9,623 nucleotides of DNA from Fidelibacterota bacterium (GTDB taxonomy: Bacteria; Fidelibacterota; BS150m-G59): positions 1 through 9,623 of the forward strand of contig JADHUZ010000028.1 in NCBI GenBank assembly GCA_016784265.1. The letters run 5' to 3'. Made by a program: the position numbers and the translations under genes. The notes under the pieces are model-generated. The model did not search any database, was not told where the DNA came from, and worked only from the letters and a program-made list of their open reading frames with translations. Shown piece after piece: positions 1-5,956 of the stretch (position 1 is the stretch's first letter; each line of letters begins with the position of its first letter).

Positions 1-1
1 A

Positions 2-598
2 TATTTAGTAAACACCTATTTACAAGCCTACGGATTTACAACAGTAAAACAAATTACACATCTTAAAACAGGAAAGTTAATAAGAAAAAATGTTGATGAA
101 GTATTAAACTCAATGCTTCAAGATGGAACAATACAACAAATAAATATTGAAAATATGCCTTCCGTTTTTGTGTCTAATGATTTATTTGAAAAATCGTTAA
201 ACAAAATGACTTCAAACATTCGACTTCTATCACCTTTTGACAATTCAATTATTCATCGAGACCGAGTAAAACAGCTTTTTGACTTTGATTATAAAATTGA
301 GTGCTACACACCAAAAGAAAAAAGGCAATACGGTTATTTCTGTTTACCAATCTTATTTGGCGATACATTTATAGGCAGAGTGGACTGCAAAGCACATCGA
401 AAAGAGAAACAATTTGAGATAATAAATCTGCACATTGAAAATCAAAATTTAGACATTGAATTATGGGGAAAACCATTTGTAGAAACAATAAGAAAGTTTG
501 CGACTTTTAACGGCTGTGAATCATTACAGTTGACAAAAGTCAATCCACTAAAATTATCCGATACATTAAAACGATTAATAAAAAATAATGGGAAATAA
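2..598 (+). CDS. YcaQ/AlkX-family DNA glycosylase-like protein, C-terminal part (5' end outside window)
   Basis: The reading frame is open from base 2 to the TAA at 596-598 (198 residues), so the gene enters from the left edge; the first internal ATG at 113 is not the true start. The hallmark is the block 'LLSPFDNSIIHRDRVKQL' followed by F-x-F-D-Y, 'KRQYGYFCLPILFGD' and 'GRVDCKAHRKEK', which is the conserved C-terminal half of the winged-helix YcaQ/AlkZ family (HTH_42). Known members are about 400 residues, so roughly half is missing. E. coli YcaQ (AlkX) is a DNA glycosylase acting on interstrand crosslinks and N7-alkylated purines. Its catalytic Q-x-D/Q motif is N-terminal and cannot be checked here. 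The gene is AT-rich and followed within a few bases by a large hairpin, then a GNAT gene, suggesting a cassette-like setting. Family assignment is confident; activity is inferred. Confidence 0.85.
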   Translation, partial: YLVNTYLQAYGFTTVKQITHLKTGKLIRKNVDEVLNSMLQDGTIQQINIENMPSVFVSNDLFEKSLNKMTSNIRLLSPFDNSIIHRDRVKQLFDFDYKIECYTPKEKRQYGYFCLPILFGDTFIGRVDCKAHRKEKQFEIINLHIENQNLDIELWGKPFVETIRKFATFNGCESLQLTKVNPLKLSDTLKRLIKNNGK

Positions 599-599
599 A

Positions 600-690
600 G
601 CCGAACGCACAACAATGTGTATAAAATCATAGTTTTTTGCCGCAGGCGCAACACAAAAAACTACGCTTCTTACACGAACCGTTGTGGTAC
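600..690. other. Long imperfect hairpin, attC-like recombination site candidate
   Basis: Two bases after the stop of the YcaQ-like gene lies a folded element of about 80 bases. Three stems are visible: CACAAC (608-613) with GTTGTG (681-686); TGTGTA (616-621) with TACACG (671-676, one wobble pair); and a perfect 10-bp stem TAGTTTTTTG (630-639) with CAAAAAACTA (654-663). They are separated by unpaired bulges, and the apical loop starts GCCGCAGGC. The order AAC core - short spacer - inner arm - variable loop - inner arm - spacer - GTT core is the plan of integron attC sites (R''-L''-loop-L'-R'). The outer boxes GCACAAC and GTTGTGG deviate from the consensus RYYYAAC/GTTRRRY. No integrase gene is in the window. 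It could instead be a terminator-like or REP-type intergenic element. Confidence 0.4.
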
Positions 691-711
691 ATAAAAAATG
701 AGCGATTCGAA

Positions 712-1242
712 ATGAAAATAAAAATACGACAAGAAAAACAAAGTGATTTTAACGAGGTTTTTGATTTAATAAAAAAAGCATTTATTACAGAAAAGTATAA
801 GGAACCTGAAGAACAATTATTGGTGGAAAGGCTTAGGAAGTCAAATGCTTTTATACCAGAGCTATCTTTAGTTGCTGAAGTTGAAAATAAAATTGTAGGA
901 CATATTTTACTAACTAAATTGAAAATAAAAAACGGTCAAGAAGAATTTGGCTCGCTGGCTCTTGCTCCTGTTTCAGTAATCCCAGAATATCAAGGAAATG
1001 GTATTGGTGGACAATTAATTAAAAATGCTCATAAAATAGCCATAGAGTTAGGATATGAATCTGTAGTATTACTTGGACACGAAAATTACTACCCTAGATT
1101 TGGTTATAAACAAGCGGATACATTTCGAATTGAACTACCGTTTGATGTCCCAAAAGAAAATTGTATGGCTATTGAATTAGTTCATGGAGGATTAAAAAAT
1201 GTAAGCGGAACTGTTGAATATCCGAAAGAATTTAATGACTAA
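712..1242 (+). CDS. GNAT-family N-acetyltransferase (YhbS-like)
   Basis: A 176-residue protein with the GCN5-related acetyltransferase fold. It starts IRQEKQSDFNEVFDLI (residues 5-20), as is usual for the family. Strand beta4 and the acetyl-CoA loop are seen as 'LALAPVSVIPEYQGNGIGGQL' shortened: V88-x-P91, then Q94-G-N-G-I-G99, matching the Q/R-x-x-G-x-G/A motif. The later 'GHENYYPRFGY' (122-132) is typical of the YhbS subgroup. The substrate is not predictable; relatives are annotated as putative acetyltransferases of small molecules. The ATG at 712 is chosen because an upstream in-frame ATG at 637 lies inside the hairpin and adds residues that do not match the family. The gene is AT-rich (about 30% GC in a sampled line), and the hairpin at its 5' end suggests it may have been acquired as a cassette. 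Confidence 0.88.
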   Translation: MKIKIRQEKQSDFNEVFDLIKKAFITEKYKEPEEQLLVERLRKSNAFIPELSLVAEVENKIVGHILLTKLKIKNGQEEFGSLALAPVSVIPEYQGNGIGGQLIKNAHKIAIELGYESVVLLGHENYYPRFGYKQADTFRIELPFDVPKENCMAIELVHGGLKNVSGTVEYPKEFND

Positions 1243-1252
1243 AATAATGTAT

Positions 1253-1286
1253 AAAAAAACACCCATCAGATTACTCTAATGGATGT
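1253..1286 (-). terminator. Intrinsic terminator, minus strand
   Basis: Read on the minus strand this is a 12-bp stem with a GTAA tetraloop: ACATCCATTAGA pairs with TCTGATGGGTGT, using two T-G wobbles, and is followed directly by a run of at least six T (plus-strand A run from 1253). On the plus strand the wobbles become A-C mismatches and no T run follows, so the orientation is minus. It therefore does not serve the GNAT gene, whose stop is at 1240-1242. No minus-strand gene is visible upstream of it; the transcript it ends may be a small RNA. Confidence 0.65.
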
Positions 1287-1303
1287 CCGCCTTCTCACAC
1301 TGT

Positions 1304-1332
1304 AGTCCCATGCCAAGTAAGTGGCACCGACT
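1304..1332. other. Hairpin between GNAT and MerR genes
   Basis: AGTC (1304-1307) and TGCCA (1311-1315) pair with GACT (1329-1332) and TGGCA (1322-1326) around a six-base loop, with a small internal loop (cca against cc). On the minus strand it lies about 17 bases upstream of the terminator stem at 1253-1286, so the two could be parts of one small structured minus-strand RNA of about 80 nt. I do not recognise it as a known RNA family; it may also be just an intergenic palindrome. Confidence 0.35.
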
Positions 1333-1364
1333 AAAATCTATATTAAAAAAATCTAAAAAAGCGT

Positions 1365-1392
1365 TTGTGATTCGCAGAATTTGTTGTAGAAT
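1365..1392 (+). promoter_or_regulatory. Possible sigma70-type promoter for the MerR gene
   Basis: TTGTGA (1365-1370) and TAGAAT (1387-1392) are separated by 16 bases and lie 38 bases before the ATG of the MerR gene. Both hexamers resemble the -35 and -10 consensus, but AT-rich sequence gives such matches by chance. Confidence 0.3.
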
Positions 1393-1429
1393 ATCAAGTG
1401 TCGCTTGAAGTGTTTTTGAGCCGTTTACA

Positions 1430-1786
1430 ATGCAAAAGAAGATACCAAAATTATACTATTCGATTTCTGAAGTCAGCAAAATGACGGAGTTAAAGCAATA
1501 TGTACTTCGTTATTGGGAGACTGAATTTTCTCAGTTAAAGCCAGCAAAGAATAAGGCGGGCAATCGGAAATATACACAAAAAGATGTTGATTTGCTCTTC
1601 CGGATTAAGCATCTTCTTTATGAAAATAAATTTACAATCGAAGGTGCCAGATTGCAATTGGCAAAAGGAAGTGCTGAAAAGATTTCTGATGCAGAAAACA
1701 TGGATTCGAAGAAATTATATGAGTTCAAAAAAACGCTTGAAAACGTACGTGCAGAACTTGTGAATTTGAAAAAATCTCTGGAATAA
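1430..1786 (+). CDS. MerR-family transcriptional regulator (short form)
   Basis: A 118-residue protein. Residues 9-30 (YYSISEVSKMTELKQYVLRY) form the MerR helix-turn-helix, followed by WE and the wing 'LKPAKNKAGNRKYTQKDVDLL' (residues 36-56, given in part): G44-N-R-K-Y is the conserved wing tip. Residues 57-80 form the second helical pair (FTIEGARLQL). The C-terminal 30 residues are lysine- and leucine-rich and likely form the dimerisation coiled coil. There is no effector-binding domain and no cysteine cluster, so this is not a metal sensor. Short MerR proteins of this kind are widespread near housekeeping genes, with mostly unknown targets. No strong Shine-Dalgarno site precedes the ATG; later ATGs would cut the HTH. 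It is flanked by structures oriented on the minus strand, and no plus-strand terminator is evident. Confidence 0.85.
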   Translation: MQKKIPKLYYSISEVSKMTELKQYVLRYWETEFSQLKPAKNKAGNRKYTQKDVDLLFRIKHLLYENKFTIEGARLQLAKGSAEKISDAENMDSKKLYEFKKTLENVRAELVNLKKSLE

Positions 1787-1814
1787 AAAAGGGTCGGCAC
1801 TAAAACACCGACCC
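1785..1814 (-). terminator. Intrinsic terminator, minus strand, at the end of the MerR gene
   Basis: GGGTCGG (1791-1797) and CCGACCC (1808-1814) form a 7-bp GC-rich stem. The A run at 1785-1790, overlapping the MerR stop codon, is a T run when read on the minus strand. The plus strand has no T run after the stem (it continues CAAGAAAGCG), so the strong orientation is minus, although the hairpin may also slow plus-strand polymerase or protect the MerR mRNA end. Confidence 0.55.
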
Positions 1815-1850
1815 CAAGAAAGCGCAACCAAAAGGAGGGTTACCCTATTT
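1785..1850 (-). ncRNA. Candidate small RNA with anti-Shine-Dalgarno loop
   Basis: On the minus strand a 6-bp stem GTAACC/GGTTGC (plus coordinates 1838-1843 and 1824-1829, one T-G wobble) holds the loop CTCCTTTT (1830-1837). This is complementary to a strong Shine-Dalgarno sequence (AAAAGGAG). Ten or so bases later comes the GGGTCGG/CCGACCC terminator with its T run. Hairpin with a C/U-rich loop followed by an intrinsic terminator is a common plan of small RNAs that block translation initiation. The 5' end is unknown; the upstream tRNA-Pro gene (plus strand) limits it to within about 60 bases more. No promoter could be identified with confidence. The plus-strand alternative is a Shine-Dalgarno-like AAAGGAGGG with no start codon at a usable distance. 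Confidence 0.3.
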
Positions 1851-1904
1851 AAGAGAGGTTCGAGTTTGGTAAATTTGCGTTGTTCACAAGAGTTTTAAAA
1901 TTTT

Positions 1905-1978
1905 CGGAGCGTGGCGCAGTCCGGCAGCGCACTGCAATGGGGTTGCAGGGGTCGCAGGTTCAAATCCTGTCGCTCCGA
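1905..1978 (+). tRNA. tRNA-Pro (GGG)
   Basis: A full cloverleaf is visible: acceptor stem CGGAGCG/CGCTCCG with discriminator A, D-stem GCGC/GCGC, anticodon stem CTGCA/TGCAG around loop ATGGGGT (anticodon GGG), and T-arm GCAGG-TTCAAAT-CCTGT. CCA is not encoded, so it must be added by nucleotidyltransferase. It reads proline CCC/CCT codons. The downstream guaC ATG is only 45 bases away, so the two may share a transcript. Confidence 0.95.
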
Positions 1979-2023
1979 CGAAAATCGAAAGAATATCTAC
2001 TTTTTCAAATCAAGGAATTAAAT

Positions 2024-3022
2024 ATGAAACCAACTTTTACATATCAAGATATTTCGTTAGTTCCCCGTTCGTTATCCAAAATACAATCAAGAAACAAAAT
2101 TGATTTGTCAGTTTCGGTTACTTCGGATTTTCAGTTTAAGTTGCCGATTCTTCCCGCTCCGATGGATACGATTTCAAGTGTTGAAATGTGCAGGGCTTTC
2201 GCTCAAAATGGCATGTTGGGGATGATTCATCGGTTTCAGCCGGAGAAATCGAGACTCCAAGAATTTCAGGAATTGCACGCGGAGGGTTTGCGCGCTATCA
2301 TTGCCGTTGGACTCGATGAAATGGAAATCATTTCAAAATTTTATGATTTGGGCGCGAAGTGGTTTATTGTAGATGTGGCAAATGGATTTAACAATTCAGT
2401 AGAGCCAATCGTGAAAAAAGTCCTTCAATTTTCTGATACATTCGTAATTTGTGGAAATGTGGCTTCAAAAGAGGGATTTCGTTATTTGGCGGAACTTGGT
2501 GTGCATGCAATTCGCGTGGGAATTGGGAATGGTTCGATGTGCACAACAACTCTCATGACAGGAGTTGGGCAAGGCATCGTAACGGCTTTGCAGGAATGTC
2601 TGGAAACCAAAGATTCTCTCGGCTTGAAGTCGTTAATTATCGCGGATGGCGGAATCACGAATATTGGTGATATTCCAAAGGCGTTGGGACTTGGAGCCGA
2701 TCTTGTGATGATGGGAAGAATATTTGCAGGTACGAAAGAAGCGGCTGGAAATGTTCTGAAGTACGACGGAAAATTGTATAAAGCATATCGAGGTTCTGCT
2801 TCTTTTGCCGTTCAGCGAAAAAGCAAAAACAATCCTGTTTACATCGAGGGCGAGGAAACGATTGTTCAATACAAAGGAAGTGTGCAAAATATCTTTTATC
2901 AGATTGAAGCAGGATTGCGAAGTGCGTTTAGTTATATGGGTGCTCGGGATATTAAGTCATTTCAAAACAATGCTTCATTTGTTCAATATCGACTCGATCC
3001 AAAAGATTTTCAGAGCAAATAA
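2024..3022 (+). CDS. guaC: GMP reductase / IMP dehydrogenase-family enzyme, probably GMP reductase
   Basis: A 332-residue TIM-barrel protein of purine nucleotide interconversion. The N-terminus 'FTYQDISLVPRSLS' is the family start. Residues 40-49 (LPILPAPMDT), G166-x-G-N-G-S-M-C173-T-T (catalytic cysteine loop; C173 would bind C2 of the purine), DGG 208-210 with G-D-I-P-K-A (216-220), and MMGRIFAGT (229-237) form the phosphate and NAD(P) sites; YRGSAS lies at 255-260. There are no CBS domains, and the flap after YRGSAS is short with an acidic patch (EGEE, 275-278), as in GMP reductases rather than IMP dehydrogenases (about 490 residues). Unusual points are N169 where proline is typical (GxGPGS) and T176 where CTTR has arginine. 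The ATG at 2024 is preceded by AAGGA (2012-2016); an upstream in-frame start at 1880 would read through the tRNA gene and is rejected. Confidence 0.8.
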   Translation: MKPTFTYQDISLVPRSLSKIQSRNKIDLSVSVTSDFQFKLPILPAPMDTISSVEMCRAFAQNGMLGMIHRFQPEKSRLQEFQELHAEGLRAIIAVGLDEMEIISKFYDLGAKWFIVDVANGFNNSVEPIVKKVLQFSDTFVICGNVASKEGFRYLAELGVHAIRVGIGNGSMCTTTLMTGVGQGIVTALQECLETKDSLGLKSLIIADGGITNIGDIPKALGLGADLVMMGRIFAGTKEAAGNVLKYDGKLYKAYRGSASFAVQRKSKNNPVYIEGEETIVQYKGSVQNIFYQIEAGLRSAFSYMGARDIKSFQNNASFVQYRLDPKDFQSK

Positions 3023-3064
3023 ATCGCAGTCAGAAAATCTTAAATCTTCAATTGATACCGAAAG

Positions 3065-3070
3065 TATAAT
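3065..3070 (+). promoter_or_regulatory. Possible -10 element upstream of the PLP-enzyme operon
   Basis: A perfect TATAAT lies 38 bases before the ATG at 3109, in the only sizeable gap (86 bases) between guaC and the five-gene run. No good -35 hexamer is found at 16-18 bases upstream, so this is only a candidate. Confidence 0.3.
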
Positions 3071-3108
3071 ATGTGTAAATTATTCGTCTTGAAATCGGGA
3101 AGAATCTA

Positions 3109-4293
3109 ATGAAAAACTTGAAAACAAAATCGGATACAACACGGGTGGTTCATGCGGGCGTTGAAAAAAACGAACATCTTGCTGTAGTTCCGCCAATTTA
3201 TCAAACTTCAACTTTCAAATTTGAAAATGCCGACCACGGTTCGCGACTATTTCGCGGAGAAGAGGAGGGATTTATTTACACGCGAATGCTGAATCCAACT
3301 GTCCAAGCATTTGAAAATGCGATTGCTATGCTGGAAAATGGGCATAAATCTTTGGCTTGCGGAAGCGGAATGGCGGCAATTCATACGGTGTTTTCTGCGC
3401 TTTTGCAAAATGGCGATCACATCATTTGTTCTGATGCCGTTTATGGTCCGACGGTTACGCTTTTGGAAACGATATTTACAAAATTTGGAGTGAAAGCAAC
3501 TTTTGTAGATACTTCAAATTTAGATGAAATTCAAAATGCTCTGCGCGACAATACGAAAGTGATTTATGTGGAAACACCTGGAAATCCAACACTCGTTATT
3601 TCGGATTTGATTGCGATTTCAACGATTGCAAAATCTGCGAATGCGCAACTTGTTGCGGACAATACTTTTTGTTCGCCTATTTTACAAAAACCACTTGATT
3701 TTGGTGCTGATGTGGTAATACACAGCCTCACAAAATACTTGAACGGACACGCAGATGTCGTTGGTGGAATTGTGGTTACAAAATCCGAAAATGATTACAA
3801 ACAAATGCGTAAAATTTTGAATCAAACTGGCGGAGTGCTTGCGCCATTCGATTCATTTTTGGTGCATCGCGGGATAAAAACACTCGCAATCCGAATGGAA
3901 CGACATTGCGAAAACGCACAAAAAGTAGCAGAATTTTTGGAAAATCACTCTGCAATCGAATGGGTGCGATTTCCGGGATTGGAAAGCCATCCGCAACATA
4001 AATTGGCAAAATCGCAGATGGCAGGATTTGGCGGAATGATTGCTTTTGGTGTTAAAGGCGGACTTTCTTCTGGGAAATCTTTGATGGATAATCTGGAACT
4101 TTGCCAACTTGCGGTGAGTTTGGGCGGCGTGGAGACGCTGATTCAACATCCTGCTTCGATGACACATGCTTCGATGGGAAAAACGGCTAGGGAAGCCGCT
4201 AATATTACCGATGGTTTGGTGCGGATTTCTGTTGGAATCGAAAATGTAAACGACATTATCACTGATTTGAAAAATGCGTTGGGCAAAATATGA
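3109..4293 (+). CDS. Trans-sulfuration-family PLP-dependent enzyme (methionine gamma-lyase / cystathionine lyase type)
   Basis: A 394-residue fold-type I PLP enzyme of the Cys/Met metabolism family, full length for the family. Visible sites: Y57-T-R59 (phosphate binding from the neighbouring subunit), GSGMAAI (85-91), Y112-G (stacking tyrosine), D184-N-T-F (binds the pyridine nitrogen), S206-L-T-K209-Y (Schiff-base lysine), SLGGVETLIQHPASMTH (337-353) and LVRISVGIE with R372, which holds the substrate carboxylate. The 'LFRGEEEGFIYTR' segment resembles methionine gamma-lyases, but the family's reactive cysteine (C116 in the Pseudomonas enzyme, in YGC) is replaced by P114 (YGP). Cystathionine gamma-lyase/synthase or another gamma- or beta-elimination activity is therefore equally possible. 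It would act in the cytosol on sulfur amino acids. It starts the likely operon and its stop overlaps the next ATG (ATGA). Confidence 0.88.
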   Translation: MKNLKTKSDTTRVVHAGVEKNEHLAVVPPIYQTSTFKFENADHGSRLFRGEEEGFIYTRMLNPTVQAFENAIAMLENGHKSLACGSGMAAIHTVFSALLQNGDHIICSDAVYGPTVTLLETIFTKFGVKATFVDTSNLDEIQNALRDNTKVIYVETPGNPTLVISDLIAISTIAKSANAQLVADNTFCSPILQKPLDFGADVVIHSLTKYLNGHADVVGGIVVTKSENDYKQMRKILNQTGGVLAPFDSFLVHRGIKTLAIRMERHCENAQKVAEFLENHSAIEWVRFPGLESHPQHKLAKSQMAGFGGMIAFGVKGGLSSGKSLMDNLELCQLAVSLGGVETLIQHPASMTHASMGKTAREAANITDGLVRISVGIENVNDIITDLKNALGKI

Positions 4294-4796
4294 AAAACTT
4301 AGAAAATCTTCCAAAGGAAACACTTGTCGGAATGCTCGAAGATTTTGCGAAAAATTGGCTGGCGCATGATGGGTTGTGGTTTCAGGAAGTTGAAAAAGAA
4401 CTCGGAATGAAACAGGCGATTGACGCAGACAAAAACGCGTGGGAAATTTTCACAAAAATCGAGGCAAAACGAATTATGAAACGCCACAATATCCAAAATA
4501 ATGGCGGACTCGATGCACTCAAAAAAGCACTCGAATTGCGAATGTATGCGTTTTTGAACGAACAAAAATTTATCGAAGAAACAGAGAATTCTTTTGTTTT
4601 TCGCATGAACGATTGCCGAGTTCAATCTGCACGAAAACGCAAAGGATTACCAGATTTCCCATGTAAATCAGTCGGAATTGTGGAATATTCAGAATTTGCA
4701 AAAACGATTGATTCGCGAATCAAAACAACTTGCATCGCTTGTCCTCCAGATGCGCATCCAGATGAATATTATTGCGCATGGAAATTTGAGATTTGA
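4290..4796 (+). CDS. DUF6125-like cytosolic protein of unknown function
   Basis: A 168-residue soluble protein without signal peptide or membrane segment. The N-terminal half (1-90) is helical, with 'KNWLAHDGLWFQEVE' (21-35) and 'EAKRIMKRHNI' (58-68). The C-terminal half carries the conserved-looking blocks 'MNDCRVQSARKRKGLPDFPC' (106-125) and 'CIACPPDAHPDEYYCAWKF' (148-166). Five cysteines (109, 125, 148, 151, 162), two of them in C-x-x-C, suggest a metal site or catalytic thiols. I recognise the pattern as that of the uncharacterised DUF6125 family. The C-terminal part also recalls L-2-amino-thiazoline-4-carboxylate hydrolase-like proteins, which is only an impression. It overlaps the PLP enzyme by 4 nt and trmO by 4 nt, so it is translationally coupled to both. 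Confidence 0.75.
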   Translation: MKNLENLPKETLVGMLEDFAKNWLAHDGLWFQEVEKELGMKQAIDADKNAWEIFTKIEAKRIMKRHNIQNNGGLDALKKALELRMYAFLNEQKFIEETENSFVFRMNDCRVQSARKRKGLPDFPCKSVGIVEYSEFAKTIDSRIKTTCIACPPDAHPDEYYCAWKFEI

Positions 4797-5272
4797 AAAT
4801 TGAATACTCATCAATTGGTATTATTCACACGCCATTCACCGAATCCGAAGGCGTTCCGATTCAACCGAATGCTGGGAAAAATATAACTGGAACTGTTGAA
4901 ATTTTTCCAGAATTTTCGAGTGGATTGAAAGATTTGGATGGTTTTTCACACATTTATTTGATTTATCATTTTCATCGCTCTAGACGGCATCCGTTGTCTG
5001 TTATCCCATTTTTGGATACAGTTGAACGCGGCACTTTTTCTACACGAGCACCAAATCGTCCAAATTTGATTGGCATTTCAATCGTTAAATTGGAAAAAGT
5101 GGATAGAAATTTATTGCACATTCGCAATGTGGATATTTTGGATGGAACACCACTTTTGGATATTAAGCCATATATTCCAGAATTAGAGCCGGAAGAAATT
5201 CGGATTGGTTGGCTCGAAGAAAAAACATTTTCTGATAAGAAAGCAGATGCACGCTTTTCAGAAGATGACTAA
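4793..5272 (+). CDS. trmO: tRNA (N6-threonylcarbamoyladenosine(37)-N6)-methyltransferase TrmO, short form
   Basis: A 159-residue protein of the TrmO/YaeB (TsaA-like) family, which uses S-adenosylmethionine to methylate t6A37 in tRNA. Visible motifs: I8-G-I-I-H-T-P14 at the N-terminus, D47-L-D-G-F-S-H53-I-Y-L (the family's D-x-SHI-L strand), R85-x-P-N-R-P90-N-x-I-G94 (hallmark RxPxRPNxIG) and D117-G-T-P-L-L-D-I-K-P-Y-I-P (C-terminal loop). E. coli TrmO is about 235 residues and has an extra C-terminal domain; here only the core beta-barrel is present, as in many archaeal and bacterial short forms. The start is TTG at 4793, inside the TTGA overlap with the stop of the preceding gene; MKIEYSSIGIIHTPF matches the family start, which supports this unusual codon. 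Confidence 0.88.
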   Translation: MKIEYSSIGIIHTPFTESEGVPIQPNAGKNITGTVEIFPEFSSGLKDLDGFSHIYLIYHFHRSRRHPLSVIPFLDTVERGTFSTRAPNRPNLIGISIVKLEKVDRNLLHIRNVDILDGTPLLDIKPYIPELEPEEIRIGWLEEKTFSDKKADARFSEDD

Positions 5273-5299
5273 TTTTTACAATTTTGCTGTAATTACTCT

Positions 5300-5956
5300 A
5301 TGAAATTTTGCGTTATCGTACCTGTTTACAATGAAGAGAAAGAACTTCCCGCTCTGATTGTTGAATTGAAAAAAAGTGGAACTCTGGCATTTTTCGTTGA
5401 TGATGGATCGAATGATGAAAGTCAGCGATTGATTGAAGAATCAGGGTTTCCGTTTGCAAAGCACCAGAAAAATCAGGGGAAGGGAAGTGCATTAAAAACA
5501 GGAATGGATTGGGCGTTTTCGCAAGATTTTGATGCGGTGATTACATTGGACGGCGATGGTCAGCATCCAATTAATCAGATTTCTGAGTTTGTGAAATTGG
5601 CACAAAATAAAGATTTTGTAATTGGTAATCGCATTAATCGAGTTGGAAAAATGCCTATTCACCGCAGACTTTCAAATAGGCTGGTTTCATGGCTTGTTTC
5701 GCTTAGAGTTGGAAAACATATTCCAGATGCGCAATGTGGAATGCGACTCATCAAACGAAAAGTTTGGGAAAATATTGCAATCAATAATAATGGATATTTC
5801 AGCGAGATAGAACTCGTAATTAAAGTGGTACTTCAGAAGTATTCCGTTGGGATTATCGATATTCCAGCAATTTATAATGGATGCAATAGTTCGATTCGTC
5901 CTGTGCGTGAAATAGTGGTTTTTCTATTTGGATATTTGAGGAGTTTTGCATGGTGA
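5300..5956 (+). CDS. Family-2 glycosyltransferase (dolichol-phosphate-mannose-synthase-like)
   Basis: A 218-residue GT-A fold enzyme: V5-I-V-P-V-Y-N-E (start of the nucleotide-binding fold), D34-D-G-S (nucleotide), N58-Q-G-K-G (NxGKG), D84-G-D86-G-Q-H-P (the DxD metal site with the polyprenyl-phosphate-glycosyltransferase extension), then G109-N-R and D143-A-Q-C-G-M-R-L. This is the DPM1/polyprenol-phosphate glycosyltransferase subgroup, which moves a sugar from a nucleotide-sugar to a lipid phosphate or a similar acceptor at the inner face of the membrane. There are no C-terminal membrane helices, only a hydrophobic tail (EIVVFLFGYLRSFAW). The start follows trmO by 27 bases, and the stop overlaps the YqaA ATG by 7 bases, suggesting a functional pair. 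The acceptor is unknown. Confidence 0.88.
   Translation: MKFCVIVPVYNEEKELPALIVELKKSGTLAFFVDDGSNDESQRLIEESGFPFAKHQKNQGKGSALKTGMDWAFSQDFDAVITLDGDGQHPINQISEFVKLAQNKDFVIGNRINRVGKMPIHRRLSNRLVSWLVSLRVGKHIPDAQCGMRLIKRKVWENIAINNNGYFSEIELVIKVVLQKYSVGIIDIPAIYNGCNSSIRPVREIVVFLFGYLRSFAW

Noticed and set aside
637..711. Upstream start for the acetyltransferase
   Set aside because: This stretch lies within the hairpin's loop and right arm and encodes residues not expected of GNAT proteins; ATG 712 gives the usual N-terminus.
1287..1340. 5S rRNA fragment or tRNA-like remnant on the minus strand
   Set aside because: A loose resemblance to the 3' arm of 5S rRNA (GGTGCCA...TGGCATGGGA) was considered, but the rest of the 5S sequence is absent upstream and the pairing does not fit.
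1880..2023. N-terminal extension of the GMP reductase ORF
   Set aside because: It reads straight through the tRNA-Pro(GGG) gene; the family start MKPTFTYQDI and an AAGGA site support ATG 2024.
3853..4323. Minus-strand ORF opposite the PLP enzyme
   Set aside because: Antisense shadow of a clear trans-sulfuration-family gene; no family features or start signals.
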